Positions 7,889 through 16,734 of a stretch of DNA of 64,000 nt are shown here, in pieces. A program made the translations under genes and the position numbers. The DNA comes from an uncultured Alphaproteobacteria bacterium. Lineage in GTDB: Bacteria; Pseudomonadota; Alphaproteobacteria; RF32; CAG-239. The stretch lies in assembly GCA_934271715.1 (NCBI GenBank), contig CAKQRZ010000002.1:1-64000 (forward strand), read 5' to 3'. The notes under the pieces were generated by a model. The model worked only from the letters and a program-made list of their open reading frames with translations, did no database searches and was not told the origin of the DNA. The number at the start of each line of letters is the position of its first letter. Position 1 is the first letter of the stretch.

Positions 7889-8161
7889 CTAGTTGGCACC
7901 TTCAAATTTGATGTTGCAATCTGATAAGAATTCAGCAAATCTTCTCAAAGCATTTATGACAGATGAATGCGAACGCTTGCCATAGCTTGACTTATTACCT
8001 GTTCTTTCATATTGAGGCATAATTTCAGCTAAGTGTTGTGCCAGATGTTCATAAGAGATTTTTTCTTTTCTGCAAAGTCTTTCTAAGCGAGCCGGATAGT
8101 CAAGACTTGTGGTTGCACTGTAATTCTTTGCTTGTAAATATTCTTCAAATTGTTTTTGCAT
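7889..8161 (-). CDS. Stand-alone SAM-like (integrase core-binding-type) domain protein
   Basis: 90 residues. The frame FEEYLQAKNYSATTSLDYPARLERLC plus a second helical part ending SSVINALRRFAEFLSD follows the N-terminal core-binding (SAM-like) fold of tyrosine recombinases, but there is no catalytic domain and no R-H-R-Y residues. It may be a DNA-binding accessory or a leftover of an integrase. It is second in the four-gene operon, with a GAAAGGA ribosome site. Confidence 0.65.
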   Translation of the reverse strand: MQKQFEEYLQAKNYSATTSLDYPARLERLCRKEKISYEHLAQHLAEIMPQYERTGNKSSYGKRSHSSVINALRRFAEFLSDCNIKFEGAN

Positions 8162-8196
8162 AGTATTTTCCTTTCAAGATTAGTTAAGATGATTGA

Positions 8197-8340
8197 TTAG
8201 TTTGATATTGAGTCTAACGGTATAATGTCACATATTACCGCACAACCGCGAGATTTTTCATGCTCCACCGCAGCAATAGCTTCATGAAGTGAATAATAAA
8301 TTGTCGGCATCAAGACTCCATTTACTTTGATTTGATACAT
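8197..8340 (-). CDS. 47-residue hypothetical protein, first gene of the small operon
   Basis: The ATG at 8340 follows a strong GAGAGGA ribosome site. The product starts MYQIKVNGVLMPTIYYSLHE and then has an amphipathic helix and a short hydrophobic strand. It resembles small phage or element proteins with a KVNG...YxSxxEA pattern, but no function is known. Upstream, AAATAGTT/AACTATTT inverted repeats near 8357-8385 overlap an AT-rich -10-like region and may be an operator for the operon. Confidence 0.55.
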   Translation of the reverse strand: MYQIKVNGVLMPTIYYSLHEAIAAVEHEKSRGCAVICDIIPLDSISN

Positions 8341-8639
8341 AGCATTTTCCTCTCATAAATAGTTGTTTTACTCATTAACTATTTATATTATGCCGTAAAA
8401 AATCACCTTCGCGAGCCCCCTTTTTTCTAATTTTTGATGACATTTTGCTACGATTTAGACGGGATTACTAACAAACAGACAGAAACGGGATAAAAAAGAC
8501 CTATGGTTCTCAACACCCATAGGTTAAGACACCTCGATGCTTTATCTCAGTAATATTCATTTTCATTGCTGTTGATTTTGCAATAAATATCTTGTTTTTA
8601 TGGTTAATCTATATTATCGTTGAACAAACGGAGGTGCAA
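8341..8639. other. Divergent intergenic region
   Basis: It contains the promoter area of the leftward small-gene operon and of the rightward candidate restriction gene. A CCTATGG/CCATAGG hairpin lies near 8501-8524. Nothing else is supported. Confidence 0.35.
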
Positions 8640-9467
8640 ATGACGGATAAAGAATTTAATGAATGTAAAAATATTCTTTGTATGGAATATAACAAAGATG
8701 TAAAAAAGGATGCCATTGAAAAAAGAAAATTTAATATTGCTCAATTTTCAGAATTAGATAAAAAGGGATTGAAATTTCAAGATATTGAAAGAAAACTACT
8801 TCTTCACACTACAAAGAATGGAGAAAAAGTTTTTATACAATATCCAGGAAAAGAAACAATTTCATCTAATTCTGAAAAAGTTAGACCCTGGGATTTCAGA
8901 CCTAAATTGCAACTTTCAAATGGTACATATATTAAAGATTTATCTTTCCCTGATATATGGGATGATTTAACTGATATACATTCGTCTGATAAAACATTAT
9001 TATCAATATTAGCGGGAATTTTCTTTAGAATGGCTGTAATGTATGATTATTCTATGACTGAAAATAGTTATAAATATGAAGACATAAATTCTTCCGGCAA
9101 AATAATTAAAAAAGGAGTTCTTCCTTTTCAATATTACAAGCCTGTATTTTCAAAAAAAGTCCTAAGTCAACTATCATCAATCACTCCTAGAGGTGTTTCC
9201 CTGGAAGCATATTTAATATATAATGATTTGCTTGTACAAAATGAAGACTGTAAATACTTTTATCGTGATACTAAAATTAAAAAAGATACATGGAATTCAA
9301 ATAGCGGTAGATATAATACCTTATTATCACATATCTCTGTGATAGAATACTTGCAAGGACGACTAAGCTTTTCTGAAATAATGACACGTTTTCAAAGAGG
9401 AATGGGAGTTGCCCCTATACGTTTGGGAGATATTTCTAATATTACACAAAATATAATTTTGAAGTAA
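8640..9467 (+). CDS. Putative type II restriction endonuclease
   Basis: 275 residues from the ATG at 8640, chosen because GGAGGTG lies six bases upstream. An earlier TTG at 8592 would add a hydrophobic tail without a ribosome site. No PD-(D/E)XK or HNH motif is obvious; the segment VRPWDFRPKLQLSNGTYIKDLSF is a possible substrate or core region. The call rests on context: it converges on a full-length C5-cytosine methyltransferase (9561-10745) with under 100 bases between stops, a classic type II restriction-modification layout. Codon use and AT content match the methylase. It remains a hypothetical protein if the pairing is fortuitous. Confidence 0.5.
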   Translation: MTDKEFNECKNILCMEYNKDVKKDAIEKRKFNIAQFSELDKKGLKFQDIERKLLLHTTKNGEKVFIQYPGKETISSNSEKVRPWDFRPKLQLSNGTYIKDLSFPDIWDDLTDIHSSDKTLLSILAGIFFRMAVMYDYSMTENSYKYEDINSSGKIIKKGVLPFQYYKPVFSKKVLSQLSSITPRGVSLEAYLIYNDLLVQNEDCKYFYRDTKIKKDTWNSNSGRYNTLLSHISVIEYLQGRLSFSEIMTRFQRGMGVAPIRLGDISNITQNIILK

Positions 9468-9522
9468 TCATCAAAACACCATAGATAGAGCATACTACTA
9501 GCTCAAATATTTGCACGTCAAT

Positions 9523-9547
9523 AGCTATATTAATGTTAGCTATAATT
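9523..9547. terminator. Convergent terminator of the R-M pair
   Basis: ATAGCTA and TAGCTAT form an inverted repeat between the two convergent stops, followed by an AT-rich tail on both sides. It is weak but suitably placed. Confidence 0.4.
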
Positions 9548-9560
9548 TCTGTGTTTTAAA

Positions 9561-10745
9561 TTAGTTTGATGTTTCCATTGCAAGTATTTTATTCAATTCT
9601 TTTGCCATAATTGTGATTAAATCAACAACTAAAGCATTACCCATACAAAAGTATCTAAAATTTTTAGGCATTCCTGTATCGGTCCAATTATCCGGAAATC
9701 CATTAATTCTCTCACATTCAATAGGTGTCAACTTTCTTAAACCACCTGTTGTTTTATCTGCAACAATATGAGTGCTTCTATTGTTACTTCCTTCACTTGT
9801 TAGCATAGTTCTTGCTGGTCGATTTAATATATCTGGAAAAGGTATTGCTCCTTCAGAAAAGAAATATTTAAATCCAGAAGTAGCAGTACGCTCTTCTCTT
9901 TTTGATCCCTTCATATATCTAAATTTTTCTAATGCTTCTGGTGTTAAGAAATACTCATTTTCAGCCTTTTCAACCATAATATCTGCTAAAGTAATGTTTT
10001 TATCACTAACATTTGCATAAACACGACAAGTTGAAATAAGTCCATTTATCATCTTACCACTGTTTCCAAAGAGAAAACTAAATTTATTGGAAATCTCTAA
10101 AAGATTGCTCGGTAACACTATCGAACTTATAGTTTCAGAAGATTTAATTGGAAAACATTTCTCAAAAAAATCATGATTGGATTGTTTATAATATTTTGTA
10201 CTTTTATTATAAGCAAAAATGAATATCCTCCTGCGTCTTTGTTGTAATCCATATTCTTCTGCGTTTATAATACGCCATTCCACACCATAATCTAATTGAT
10301 TCAGGCATTCTAGCATAACTGCAAAATCTCTTCCTCTTTGTTTAGCTGGTGATTTTATTAATCTATCAACATTTTCCAGTAAAATGAATGGTGGTCTTTT
10401 GGCTTCTATAATTCTTTTAATCTCCCACCATAAAACCCCCTTTTTTCCTTCAATACCCTTAGCATTTGTTCCTGCTACAGAATAATCTTGACATGGAAAT
10501 CCACCAACAAGCAAAGTATGTTCAGGAATATTTTTCACATCAACTGAGCTTATATCCTTATTACTATATTGGTTTATACCACCAAATTTTTCAAAGTGAT
10601 ATTTATAACAATCAAATGCATATTGATTTTTCTTTGCTGGTTCCCATTGATTCGCCCATACAGTATGCCAATCTTTAGAAGCTTTTTCAAAGCCTAATCT
10701 AAAGCCACCAACACCAGCAAAAAGTTCAACTATTGTCTTTTCCAT
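9561..10745 (-). CDS. C5-cytosine DNA methyltransferase of an R-M pair
   Basis: 394 residues with all main Dcm motifs: motif I ELFAGVGGFRLG (residue 7 on), motif IV GGFPCQDYSVAG with the catalytic Cys near residue 84, motif VI LLENVDRL, motif VIII QQRRRRIFIFA, then a target-recognition region of about 130 residues, and the C-terminal LTPIECERINGFPDNWT plus FCMGNALVVDLI for motifs IX and X. It methylates cytosine to protect the host DNA. It converges with the candidate endonuclease at 8640-9467. A TAAAACATT/AATGTTTTA inverted repeat at about 10837-10861, upstream of its start, may be a control site. Confidence 0.9.
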   Translation of the reverse strand: MEKTIVELFAGVGGFRLGFEKASKDWHTVWANQWEPAKKNQYAFDCYKYHFEKFGGINQYSNKDISSVDVKNIPEHTLLVGGFPCQDYSVAGTNAKGIEGKKGVLWWEIKRIIEAKRPPFILLENVDRLIKSPAKQRGRDFAVMLECLNQLDYGVEWRIINAEEYGLQQRRRRIFIFAYNKSTKYYKQSNHDFFEKCFPIKSSETISSIVLPSNLLEISNKFSFLFGNSGKMINGLISTCRVYANVSDKNITLADIMVEKAENEYFLTPEALEKFRYMKGSKREERTATSGFKYFFSEGAIPFPDILNRPARTMLTSEGSNNRSTHIVADKTTGGLRKLTPIECERINGFPDNWTDTGMPKNFRYFCMGNALVVDLITIMAKELNKILAMETSN

Positions 10746-10952
10746 ATTCTCTTTCTTTTACAATTCATTAGGATATTTATAAACTAAATCTTTCCAAATA
10801 GAAAAGAAAAGATTAAGAAACTAACAACTTTTTCTATAAAACATTATGTTACAATGTTTTATCACTTATAATAAGACTATAATTTTATTTCATATACAAT
10901 TTTGATATAGTTCTTAATTATATAAATTACGTGATATTAAGGACTTAATTAA

Positions 10953-11296
10953 ATGACAAACATTATAAGCGAGACAATTAATCCCCGAGAGGCTGTTTTG
11001 TTTTCATGCGGTGGAGTGAATGAGATAGCAAGACAGTTCGCCGAGATGCTTCAATATTGTAAAAGGAAGAACTTGCACGTTGTTGACGTCTTTTTGAAAC
11101 TTCCGGAATAAAATCTTATGAAAAGGACTGTATGAACAAGCTCTTTGACTACCTTAAGCGTAATAAAACCAAGCAAGCGGTGGTATTTTATTCAAGAAAA
11201 ACTTATCTCAAACATGTGGATATCAGTAAATTACTGCCTTTTATGCAATCTGGTCAAATTGAGCTCCGATTTGCTAAAGACAACGTTATCATCTAA
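10953..11296 (+). pseudogene. Frameshifted, motif-less serine recombinase catalytic domain
   Basis: Two frames together cover a serine-recombinase N-terminal domain. The first (10953-11111) reads MTNIISETINPREAVLFSCG and continues to HVVDVF. After the T-run at about 11091-11095 the frame must shift, giving ETSGIKSYEKDCMNKLFDYL and then KTKQAVVFYSRKTYLKHVDI to KDNVII (stop 11296). It aligns with the intact recombinase nearby (ITESTTRGDRVKYNEMLDFI, then AIVVNCVDRLQR). The catalytic ARVSS is SCGG here and the DRLxR block is lost, and there is no DNA-binding region. It is either a decayed copy or a catalytically dead partner made by slippage on the T-run. Confidence 0.6.
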
Positions 11297-11324
11297 AACA
11301 TAAACCTAATACATTTTATAACAA

Positions 11325-11361
11325 CAACCTATTTCTTCAATGATGTAGGTTGTTTTTTTAT
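11325..11361 (+). terminator. Terminator
   Basis: ACAACCTA and TAGGTTGT flank a loop and are followed by seven T. It closes the frameshifted recombinase region. Confidence 0.75.
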
Positions 11362-11381
11362 ATCAAAAATAAAAATCCATA

Positions 11382-11417
11382 TCATTAACGGTTTTACATT
11401 TCCCGTCACTCACGACA
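11382..11417 (+). repeat. Bipartite repeat, copy 2
   Basis: It has the same 19-base and 8-base blocks with a nine-base gap as at 6419-6454. It lies 36 bases upstream of the start of the small gene at 11453, which fits a promoter-proximal control site. Confidence 0.6.
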
Positions 11418-11452
11418 AAACAAAAATAAATCAACAAATATGGAGTGAAAAA

Positions 11453-11614
11453 ATGATTGATACATATACCGAACTTAAAAAAGAATTAGCAACTTTTAAT
11501 CCAAAGATTACAGATTTCGAGATTAACGATGCTACATTCAATTTGCTTAGCTTATGTAAATTGGCTGCTCAAATCATTGAAGAAACCGATGATAATGAAA
11601 CTTCTGATAAATAA
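11453..11614 (+). CDS. 53-residue acidic hypothetical protein
   Basis: The ATG is preceded by TGGAGTG at a good distance. The product starts MIDTYTELKKELATFNPK and is helical with an acidic C-terminus (EETDDNETSD). No family is recognised. It is followed by the large serine recombinase and preceded by the bipartite repeat. Acidic helical peptides next to integrases sometimes act as excision or regulatory factors, but nothing in the sequence proves it. Confidence 0.5.
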   Translation: MIDTYTELKKELATFNPKITDFEINDATFNLLSLCKLAAQIIEETDDNETSDK

Positions 11615-11757
11615 TGACCTCATTTCCCAACAGAAAAGAAGTTAACATTTTGAAAATTCAGTAAATTATTAGCAAAAAACGTTAAAATATGAAAAATAAA
11701 CGCTTACAAATCAATATTCTCGCGACATAATAATATTATAAATGAAAGGATTAAATC

Positions 11758-13350
11758 ATGCGTAAGAAATACCAAAAGAAAATCATTGAAAAATGTACCG
11801 AGGCCATAACTTTCGCACGCGTTTCCAGTGAAAAGCAAGAGCGCGGAGCATCTATTGATGCACAAAAAGAATTGATTTATGATTATTGTATGGAGAAAAA
11901 TCTCAAAATCATTAAAGAGTTTGAAATTACCGAAAGTACAACTCGCGGAGATCGTGTAAAATATAATGAAATGCTTGATTTTATCCGTTCTCGCAACAAA
12001 AAGACTGCTATTGTTGTAAACTGCGTTGACAGACTTCAAAGAAGTGATGAAGATAATCCGGCGCTTAATAAACTGCGCCGAGAAGGCAAAATTGAAATAC
12101 ACTTTATGAAAGAACATATTATCTTAGATGAAACGTCACCGGTACAAGATATTTTTGCATGGAAAATGAATGTGCTAATGGCTGGCAACTACACGGATTC
12201 ATTATCATATAACGTGAAAAGAAGTTTGGTTAAAAACTGGAATTCGGGTAAATGGCAAGGCATGGCACCTCTCGGCTATTTAAATCGCCATACAGATGAC
12301 GATAACAACGAAGCCATTATTATTGTTGATCCTGTTCGCGGACCGATTATCAAGCATTTATTTGAAGAATTTGCAACCGGTAAGCATACTTTGAAAACAT
12401 TGTGGTATTTATCCAAAGAATTAGGCTTATATACCAAAAATAAAAAGAAAAAAGGCTGTTTTGTAAGCAGGAACACGCTTTATGATGTTCTGACCAATCC
12501 GTTTTATCATGGTTTGATGTGTGTCAAAGGCGAATTTTACAATCATATTTATGAGCCACTGATAAGCAAAGAATTATTTGACCGTGTACAAGCTATTTTG
12601 ACCGGAAACGGCAATCATAATCGCAATAACACCACAGAATATGCCAAAACACCCTACACCTTCCGCGGTTTGATACATTGTAAAGAATGCGGTTGTTTGA
12701 TTACGCCGGAAAAGAAAGTTAAAAATAATGGCAACACTTATATTTATCTGCGTTGCGGTCATCCGTGCAAAGAATGTCATCAAGGAATAGTCAACGAAAA
12801 TGTGATTATTGAGCAGCTGAAAAAAGAAGTCATGAATAAAATATCATTGCCGCCGAAATTACAGGAAATTGTCAAAGAAAAACTGACACAAGAACTCAAT
12901 GATACATCGGCTTTTAATAAGACTATGAAAACCAATATCACAAAGCATTTAAATGAATTAAAAGTAAAAGATGATAATTTGCTTGATTATTATTTGGAAG
13001 GAGGATTGCCAAAAGAAACCTATGAAGAAAAACATAAACAGATTACCAATCAACGAGCTGAACTTGAGCAGACGGCTGAAAAATACAAGAATATCGATGC
13101 TGATATGAAGAAAAGAGTTGTGCAGGTTATGGCTTTGGCAAATAATATCTCTAAGTTGTTTGATATGGCAACTCCGACCAGAAGAAACGAGTTATTACAA
13201 TTGCTTATTTCGAATTGTCAACTTAATGGCTCAAAATTGGAATATACCATAAACGCACCATTCAAATGGTTAGTGAATAGCAATAATTATACCGAATGGA
13301 CATCTGTTGTCATTCAGCATTTAGACGATTTTGAATGTGTTAAAGTGTAA
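11758..13350 (+). CDS. Large serine recombinase (integrase)
   Basis: 530 residues. The N-terminal resolvase domain contains FARVSSEKQ with the catalytic Ser near residue 24, and VNCVDRLQR near residue 95. The recombinase domain (about 165-300) shows NWNSGKWQGMAPLGY and NPFYHGLMCVKG. A zinc ribbon follows, with CKECGCLITPEKK and a Cys/His cluster CGHPCKECH (about 315-345), then a coiled coil (about 390-460). This is the layout of large serine integrases that recombine short att cores. It is likely to have inserted the element bounded at 922-933 and 15453-15464. The AAAGGA ribosome site supports the ATG at 11758. Confidence 0.93.
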   Translation: MRKKYQKKIIEKCTEAITFARVSSEKQERGASIDAQKELIYDYCMEKNLKIIKEFEITESTTRGDRVKYNEMLDFIRSRNKKTAIVVNCVDRLQRSDEDNPALNKLRREGKIEIHFMKEHIILDETSPVQDIFAWKMNVLMAGNYTDSLSYNVKRSLVKNWNSGKWQGMAPLGYLNRHTDDDNNEAIIIVDPVRGPIIKHLFEEFATGKHTLKTLWYLSKELGLYTKNKKKKGCFVSRNTLYDVLTNPFYHGLMCVKGEFYNHIYEPLISKELFDRVQAILTGNGNHNRNNTTEYAKTPYTFRGLIHCKECGCLITPEKKVKNNGNTYIYLRCGHPCKECHQGIVNENVIIEQLKKEVMNKISLPPKLQEIVKEKLTQELNDTSAFNKTMKTNITKHLNELKVKDDNLLDYYLEGGLPKETYEEKHKQITNQRAELEQTAEKYKNIDADMKKRVVQVMALANNISKLFDMATPTRRNELLQLLISNCQLNGSKLEYTINAPFKWLVNSNNYTEWTSVVIQHLDDFECVKV

Positions 13351-13384
13351 GGATTATCAAAAGATACTCCTTATCCTTATATTA

Positions 13385-15325
13385 CTAATTAGCATTTTTA
13401 ATAATATCTAAAAATACCTTGTTTCTCGAATAAGCATCATCATATAGCGTTTCTGTTGACATTATATAAACATGGCATGGCTTGGGGTTACCATTTTTAT
13501 CGACTATCTTATCATTATAGTAATAATACAGTGGTCTATTACTTGCTGTAAATATTTTAGACACACCTGCCTGATAGTCTAATTCTTTTTCCATATTTCT
13601 ATCTATTTTAGTAATGATGTATCCATACAGTGTTTCTATATTATCAACTGATTCCGCGATAAAACCCAAATTTCTATTAATTTCACTTAAATAAAACATT
13701 TTAAATGGTACTGTTGCTCCAATTGCTTTTAACTCAACAACAACTAAGTCTTTAATATTTCCAGCCGAATCATTATAAAATATTGATAAATCAGGTTCTT
13801 TTCCGTCTCCATAGTTGTTAGGATTTTCGTTTATAATGCGTTGTTTTATAATTCCAATTTGTTTATCACTGAACATCTTGGTATATGACATATATTTATC
13901 ATCTAATAACCATATATTACTATCATAAGGTGAATAATCCGTTTCTTTAGTATCTGATATTTCTCCTTTTTTCATAAATAAGTTATGCAATAATTCTTCC
14001 TGACTGTTGTTATCATCGTTCAATTCTTTCAAACCATCAACAATCTCTTGACGATAATAGAAATACTGAGCCAACTCCCTATTAGAAATATCATTTAATT
14101 TGGCTACATTTCTCATAAAACCTTCTGAATTTAATGCTTTTTCTTCTATCATTTTCTTGAAATTACTCAAAACTTTTTCTTTTTCTGCAATAAACTCTGA
14201 ATTAGCTTTCTTTAAAAGATCTTTTTTGTTATAGATTAATCCATATTCTCCTTTTCTTATATATTTACCAAGATGTGGATTTTCATTTATACACTCGTCA
14301 ATTAAATTTTGATTTTCTTTTTGTATATTAGGGTAACGATTAAGAATTATATTATCTACATTTTCTTTCAGAGCAATATTGATTTTAGGTAAAGGTAATG
14401 GATTATCTAGAGTTGGATTGTTTTCCTTTGGATCGAAAGTAAACTCATTACGTTCATTATTAATTCTCTTATCAAAATATGATGAAGCGAGCAACATAGT
14501 AACAGATGCATTATCTGCTAAGTTAGAAAATTGTATACTTTTGGGAAAATCTAATACAGTTCTACCATCCGCACAATAATGTAATTTATGGATATTTCGA
14601 CCATCTTTATTAAATTTATAATATAAATTAAATTCATAATTTTCTTGTTTATCATCTTGAACATTAAACGATTTCTTTTGTAATTGAGAAATGTTCTGAT
14701 TACTAATTACCTCTTCTTTGTTATCTAACATTAAATAAATAGCAAAATTAGATTTTTTTTCTTCTTTCAAGAGAAATAACTTTACCATTAAATGATTTGC
14801 AATATTATCTTTAATAGCTGCAATATCAGCCACAAATCGTTCATCTTTATTCTTATTATAGTAATTCTCTGTAACGTATTTGAAACTAATTTTAGTATAT
14901 CTCTCATCAGAATTTTGTTTAATTACTTTCATTTTGTCATCTGAATAATTCTTATCAAAATCTATTGTCACATACTCATCAGATAGTTGACTTTCAATTT
15001 TTATCTCTTTGAAAACCTTTAACCATGTAAACCTACCAATACCCTTACAACCAAGTTCAGATTTATAGTTTGATAAATATTCTCCAAAGGATTCTCTGTT
15101 TTTCTTATTAAATCCATCGCCATTGTCTTTAATTGTAAAACCAATAATCTTTGGTTTCATCGTATCGTTATCTAATAATTCTTCTTTTTCAAAAACAATT
15201 CTAATATCTTTAGCGTGTGCTTCTAATGCATTGGTGATTGCTTCGTATAAAGGTTGCATAAATGGTATCTTACTATTAAAACCTTTTAATACATTATCAA
15301 TTTTAACTCTTATATAAGTTGACAT
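13385..15325 (-). CDS. GHKL ATPase fused to nuclease-like domain, candidate defence protein
   Basis: 646 residues from the ATG at 15325 (GGGAG site nine bases upstream; an upstream TTG adds five residues). The N-terminus is a GHKL/Hsp90-type ATPase: N-box YEAITNALEAHAK (about 24-36), IKDNGDGF, and GCKGIGRFTWLKVF. A long helical middle follows. The C-terminal part has EPDLSIFYND and VVVELKAIGA (about 540-565), which fits the D...(E)xK core of PD-(D/E)XK nucleases. It is a cargo gene next to the integrase. Architectures joining an ATPase to a nuclease are common in anti-phage systems, so defence is a reasonable inference but is not shown. Confidence 0.65.
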   Translation of the reverse strand: MSTYIRVKIDNVLKGFNSKIPFMQPLYEAITNALEAHAKDIRIVFEKEELLDNDTMKPKIIGFTIKDNGDGFNKKNRESFGEYLSNYKSELGCKGIGRFTWLKVFKEIKIESQLSDEYVTIDFDKNYSDDKMKVIKQNSDERYTKISFKYVTENYYNKNKDERFVADIAAIKDNIANHLMVKLFLLKEEKKSNFAIYLMLDNKEEVISNQNISQLQKKSFNVQDDKQENYEFNLYYKFNKDGRNIHKLHYCADGRTVLDFPKSIQFSNLADNASVTMLLASSYFDKRINNERNEFTFDPKENNPTLDNPLPLPKINIALKENVDNIILNRYPNIQKENQNLIDECINENPHLGKYIRKGEYGLIYNKKDLLKKANSEFIAEKEKVLSNFKKMIEEKALNSEGFMRNVAKLNDISNRELAQYFYYRQEIVDGLKELNDDNNSQEELLHNLFMKKGEISDTKETDYSPYDSNIWLLDDKYMSYTKMFSDKQIGIIKQRIINENPNNYGDGKEPDLSIFYNDSAGNIKDLVVVELKAIGATVPFKMFYLSEINRNLGFIAESVDNIETLYGYIITKIDRNMEKELDYQAGVSKIFTASNRPLYYYYNDKIVDKNGNPKPCHVYIMSTETLYDDAYSRNKVFLDIIKNAN

Positions 15326-15452
15326 ATCAAATACTCCCAACGAGCTTAAAATTCAAAGGATATATTTACTTATAAAAAAAGACACAATCATTTGCAAGCC
15401 TAATTTTAATGATAATATGCAAAAAAACAATCAATACATTTTAATCATAAAC

Positions 15453-15464
15453 CTAGTCCGTGTA
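15453..15464 (+). other. Candidate right attachment site
   Basis: CTAGTCCGTGTA, identical to 922-933. To its right the sequence changes to a terminator and insertion-sequence debris, while the recombinase and cargo lie to its left. Confidence 0.4.
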
Positions 15465-15492
15465 TTGCAAGCTCACTCCAGCCAATTTGGAC

Positions 15493-15524
15493 AGAGGTTA
15501 GATTTTGAAGTCTAACCTCTTTTT
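15493..15524. terminator. Terminator hairpin
   Basis: AGAGGTTAGA pairs with TCTAACCTCT and is followed by T on the plus strand. It stands just outside the element's right boundary. Confidence 0.65.
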
Positions 15525-15527
15525 GTA

Positions 15528-15575
15528 GGTTCATCGTCAAAGTTGGGGGCAGAGTAAAAAAGTTATAAAAAAAAT
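15528..15575 (+). repeat. Insertion-sequence end (copy 1)
   Basis: It starts GGTTCATCGTCAAAGTTGGG and continues into an A-rich stretch. An almost identical sequence stands at 21177-21222. Here it lies 38 bases beyond the C-terminal end of a transposase remnant, so it is very probably the terminal repeat of that ISL3-like element. Confidence 0.65.
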
Positions 15576-15612
15576 CATTCCATCAATTCGTTTGTTTTTC
15601 ATCATAAATAAG

Positions 15613-15834
15613 TTAAGCACATAAAACTATAATTCGCAATCGATAATTTTCAAAATTTCTAAAACCATACGCTCGTCGTTGGATTAGTTTCATCTTTCTA
15701 TGAAATCCCTCTGTTATCCCATTACTTCTGGTAAATCTGAACATTCTTCCAATTTCTTCTTGCCAATTCTCTATCGTTCTTCCTAATTTTCTAAATAATA
15801 CAAAGCCGCAATCCTTTAATAATTCTAAAATGCC
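15613..15834 (-). pseudogene. ISL3-family transposase C-terminal remnant
   Basis: The minus-strand frame without a start reads ILELLKDCGFVLFRKLGRTI, then RFTRSNGITEGFHRKMKLIQ, then RRAYGFRNFENYRLRI and a stop. The SNGxxEGxxxKxKxxxRxAYGFxNFxNxRLR block is the hallmark of the ISL3 DDE transposase C-terminus, including the last catalytic Glu. Everything upstream is missing, so the insertion sequence is dead. The terminal repeat downstream survives. Confidence 0.8.
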
Positions 15835-15928
15835 GCAAATAAAAAAATGTTAAACTTTGTGCGAAAACCTAACATTGTTTAACATTTCAGAAAAGGCTTA
15901 TCTTGAAATTGTTAACTTGTGATTTTCA

Positions 15929-16468
15929 TTAATTGTCCTTAATTGGGCGTAAAAGTTGTTCAATCTTTTCATCAGATTCTATAAGTTTGTATGTTTTTTG
16001 AACTTGCTTCCAATATCCTATAATAGGCATAAAACAATAATTAACTTGCATACACATCAACATTTCATTTACGGCACTTAATTGAATGTCTTCTCCGAGC
16101 CAGCGCCTAATTAACTTGTTAGGTATTGCATTAATTGGGTCAAAATATTCTTTCTGTGCATCTAAATACATTTGCAAATGAGACATGTTACCAATATATT
16201 TCACAGTTTCATATATTTTATTTTCTAACCTTTGCGCTTGTGGTGCGGAAAACAGGTTCTTAATTGATTGCATAAGAAAAGCAAGCGTTGCATAGTATAA
16301 TTCATCGGAATGTTCCTTAAATTGTTCTAAAGGATATTTATTATCTAACATTACTCCTTGTACTGCTGCCTTTATTGCGACATCATTTTCTGCTGCCCAT
16401 TTATTGATTTTAAGCACGAAAATCATTGCGGCACCTATTTCACTCAATTTTTTTTTGAAAAAAAACAT
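15929..16468 (-). CDS. Hypothetical helical protein
   Basis: 179 residues if translation starts at the ATG at 16468, which has GAGG upstream; an ATG at 16498 would add ten residues. The sequence is helical with several hydrophobic patches (IGAAMIFVLKI, LYYATLAFLM, CFMPIIGYW) but no clear transmembrane topology and no recognisable motif. It stands alone between transposase debris and a MarR regulator. Codon use matches the AT-rich surroundings. Function unknown. Confidence 0.5.
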   Translation of the reverse strand: MFFFKKKLSEIGAAMIFVLKINKWAAENDVAIKAAVQGVMLDNKYPLEQFKEHSDELYYATLAFLMQSIKNLFSAPQAQRLENKIYETVKYIGNMSHLQMYLDAQKEYFDPINAIPNKLIRRWLGEDIQLSAVNEMLMCMQVNYCFMPIIGYWKQVQKTYKLIESDEKIEQLLRPIKDN

Positions 16469-16498
16469 AATAACCTCATCATATAGAACCTCTTTCAT

Positions 16499-16703
16499 TA
16501 AGCATATACATAGAATAAATTAGTGTCAATAACGCATTAAAGATTTTCTATATCTTAATATGAGATAAAAATTATTCAAATTTCAAGCAAAAAATTCTTC
16601 ATAAATATTATATGAATTTTTGCTACGAATATGTTATAAAAGTCACATAAATTTAAAATTTGTATAGCTTTTGTTGTGTAGACAGTTTTCCACTACCAAG
16701 TTG
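16499..16703. other. AT-rich intergenic DNA
   Basis: No feature beyond probable promoter sequence for the gene ending at 15929. Confidence 0.3.
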
Positions 16704-16734
16704 AAAAGAGGAAGTTTATACTTCCTCTTTTTTC
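16704..16734. terminator. Bidirectional terminator
   Basis: AAAGAGGAAG pairs with CTTCCTCTTT around TTTATA, with T-runs on both strands. It is placed after the MarR gene on the minus strand. Confidence 0.7.

Noticed and set aside
11394..11614. Integron attC-like or type III toxin-antitoxin RNA repeats as explanation for the box arrays
   Set aside because: No GTTRRRY core sites, no integrase of the integron type and no ToxN-like nuclease near either array.
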